Below are positions 63,581 through 64,000 of a stretch of DNA of 64,000 nt, piece after piece (within the stretch, counting starts at the first letter, position 1; each line of letters begins with the position of its first letter). The notes under the pieces were generated by a model that was given only the letters and a program-made list of their open reading frames with translations, made no database searches and was not told the origin of the DNA. The position numbers and the translations under genes were made by a program. Origin of the DNA: Flaccisagitta enflata (lineage: Eukaryota; Chaetognatha; Sagittoidea; Aphragmophora); NCBI GenBank assembly GCA_965153355.1, contig OZ231126.1, positions 74,648,001 through 74,712,000 of the forward strand. Reading direction: 5' to 3'.

Positions 63581-64000
63581 TTTATTCCGATATTGTTTGA
63601 TTCAATGCGACGTTACCGCCTTATTCCTTTTCTGCATCGGTTTTTTAGTCTTTTTGCTTTTGTTCTATCTTTGTTTATGTTTTATCTTTGGCTTTTTTTT
63701 TTTCTATCGAGCCCAAGATTTTGGGTTTGCTTTTTGTTCGTTTTTTTTTTCAATTTGTTTTGTTGGCAAATTTTTTTCTACATTGATATGTAGTTTTCCC
63801 GGCGATTGAACTTCGACGTCAGACTTGATGGCGCTACTCGGCTTTCATGTACAATTATACAACCGATGTTGCATTTGTATCAATTGAACCTTCTCCATAT
63901 AAAAAGTGTAAACGGAAGTAGTAATGAGCGAAAGGCGACGTGGGCGTTTAGTATTGCCTTTTATATGAGAGTCCATAAAATGAGAGAACAGATTCGTATG
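63581..64000. other. Right edge, no gene supported
   Basis: T-rich DNA with a 66-codon Phe-rich ORF (63593-63793) lacking any domain. By analogy with the MARCH side this is where a gene could start, but I cannot identify one. Confidence 0.4.

Overview
The window is eukaryotic nuclear DNA, most likely from an invertebrate animal. It holds spliced genes with GT-AG introns (a MARCH-type E3 ligase, an HP1-type chromodomain, a 2-oxoglutarate oxygenase). Microsatellites and short inverted-repeat transposons fill most of the rest. I see nothing prokaryotic and do not name a species. Gene models were read by eye; I accepted exon joins only where donor, acceptor and reading phase agreed.

Layout. 1-4.7 kb: the 5' five exons of a 2OG-Fe(II) oxygenase gene on the minus strand, running off the left edge; its large second intron carries transposons. 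4.7-22 kb: no convincing host gene. This stretch holds TA-flanked MITE-like elements (about 7.6, 8.8, 14-18.5 and 18.8 kb), a 4.5-kb foldback, a LINE reverse transcriptase tail and many simple repeats. 22.1-39.9 kb: a compact virus-like block. 40-54 kb: dispersed repeats and a split HP1-like gene with a stop codon inside its chromodomain. 54.5-57.8 kb: an intact four-exon MARCH-like gene. 58-64 kb: repeats, including an inverted duplication that reaches to within a few bases of the MARCH start codon.

The central find is the 22-40 kb block. On the minus strand, tightly spaced genes include a Maverick/Polinton-type integrase whose D,D-35-E core is assembled only after splicing, a penton-like protein, a Lys-rich core-like protein, a major capsid-like protein in seven phase-consistent exons (436 codons, no stop), and an adenain-like cysteine protease. 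Upstream lie five unrecognised genes, one a 625-codon Cys-containing protein in seven exons. Three plus-strand genes, one with a C2H2 finger, converge on this array. No DNA polymerase B and no packaging ATPase is visible. It looks like an intron-bearing relative of Polintons/adintoviruses that kept particle-forming and integration genes.

A second notable find is a family of roughly 120-600 bp interspersed elements that start AACAAGGCC and end in a hairpin followed by TAAAA. Copies differ in stem sequence, but each copy's internal 5' motif changes together with its own 3' arm. Five copies or fragments lie within the virus-like block, all in introns or intergenic gaps.
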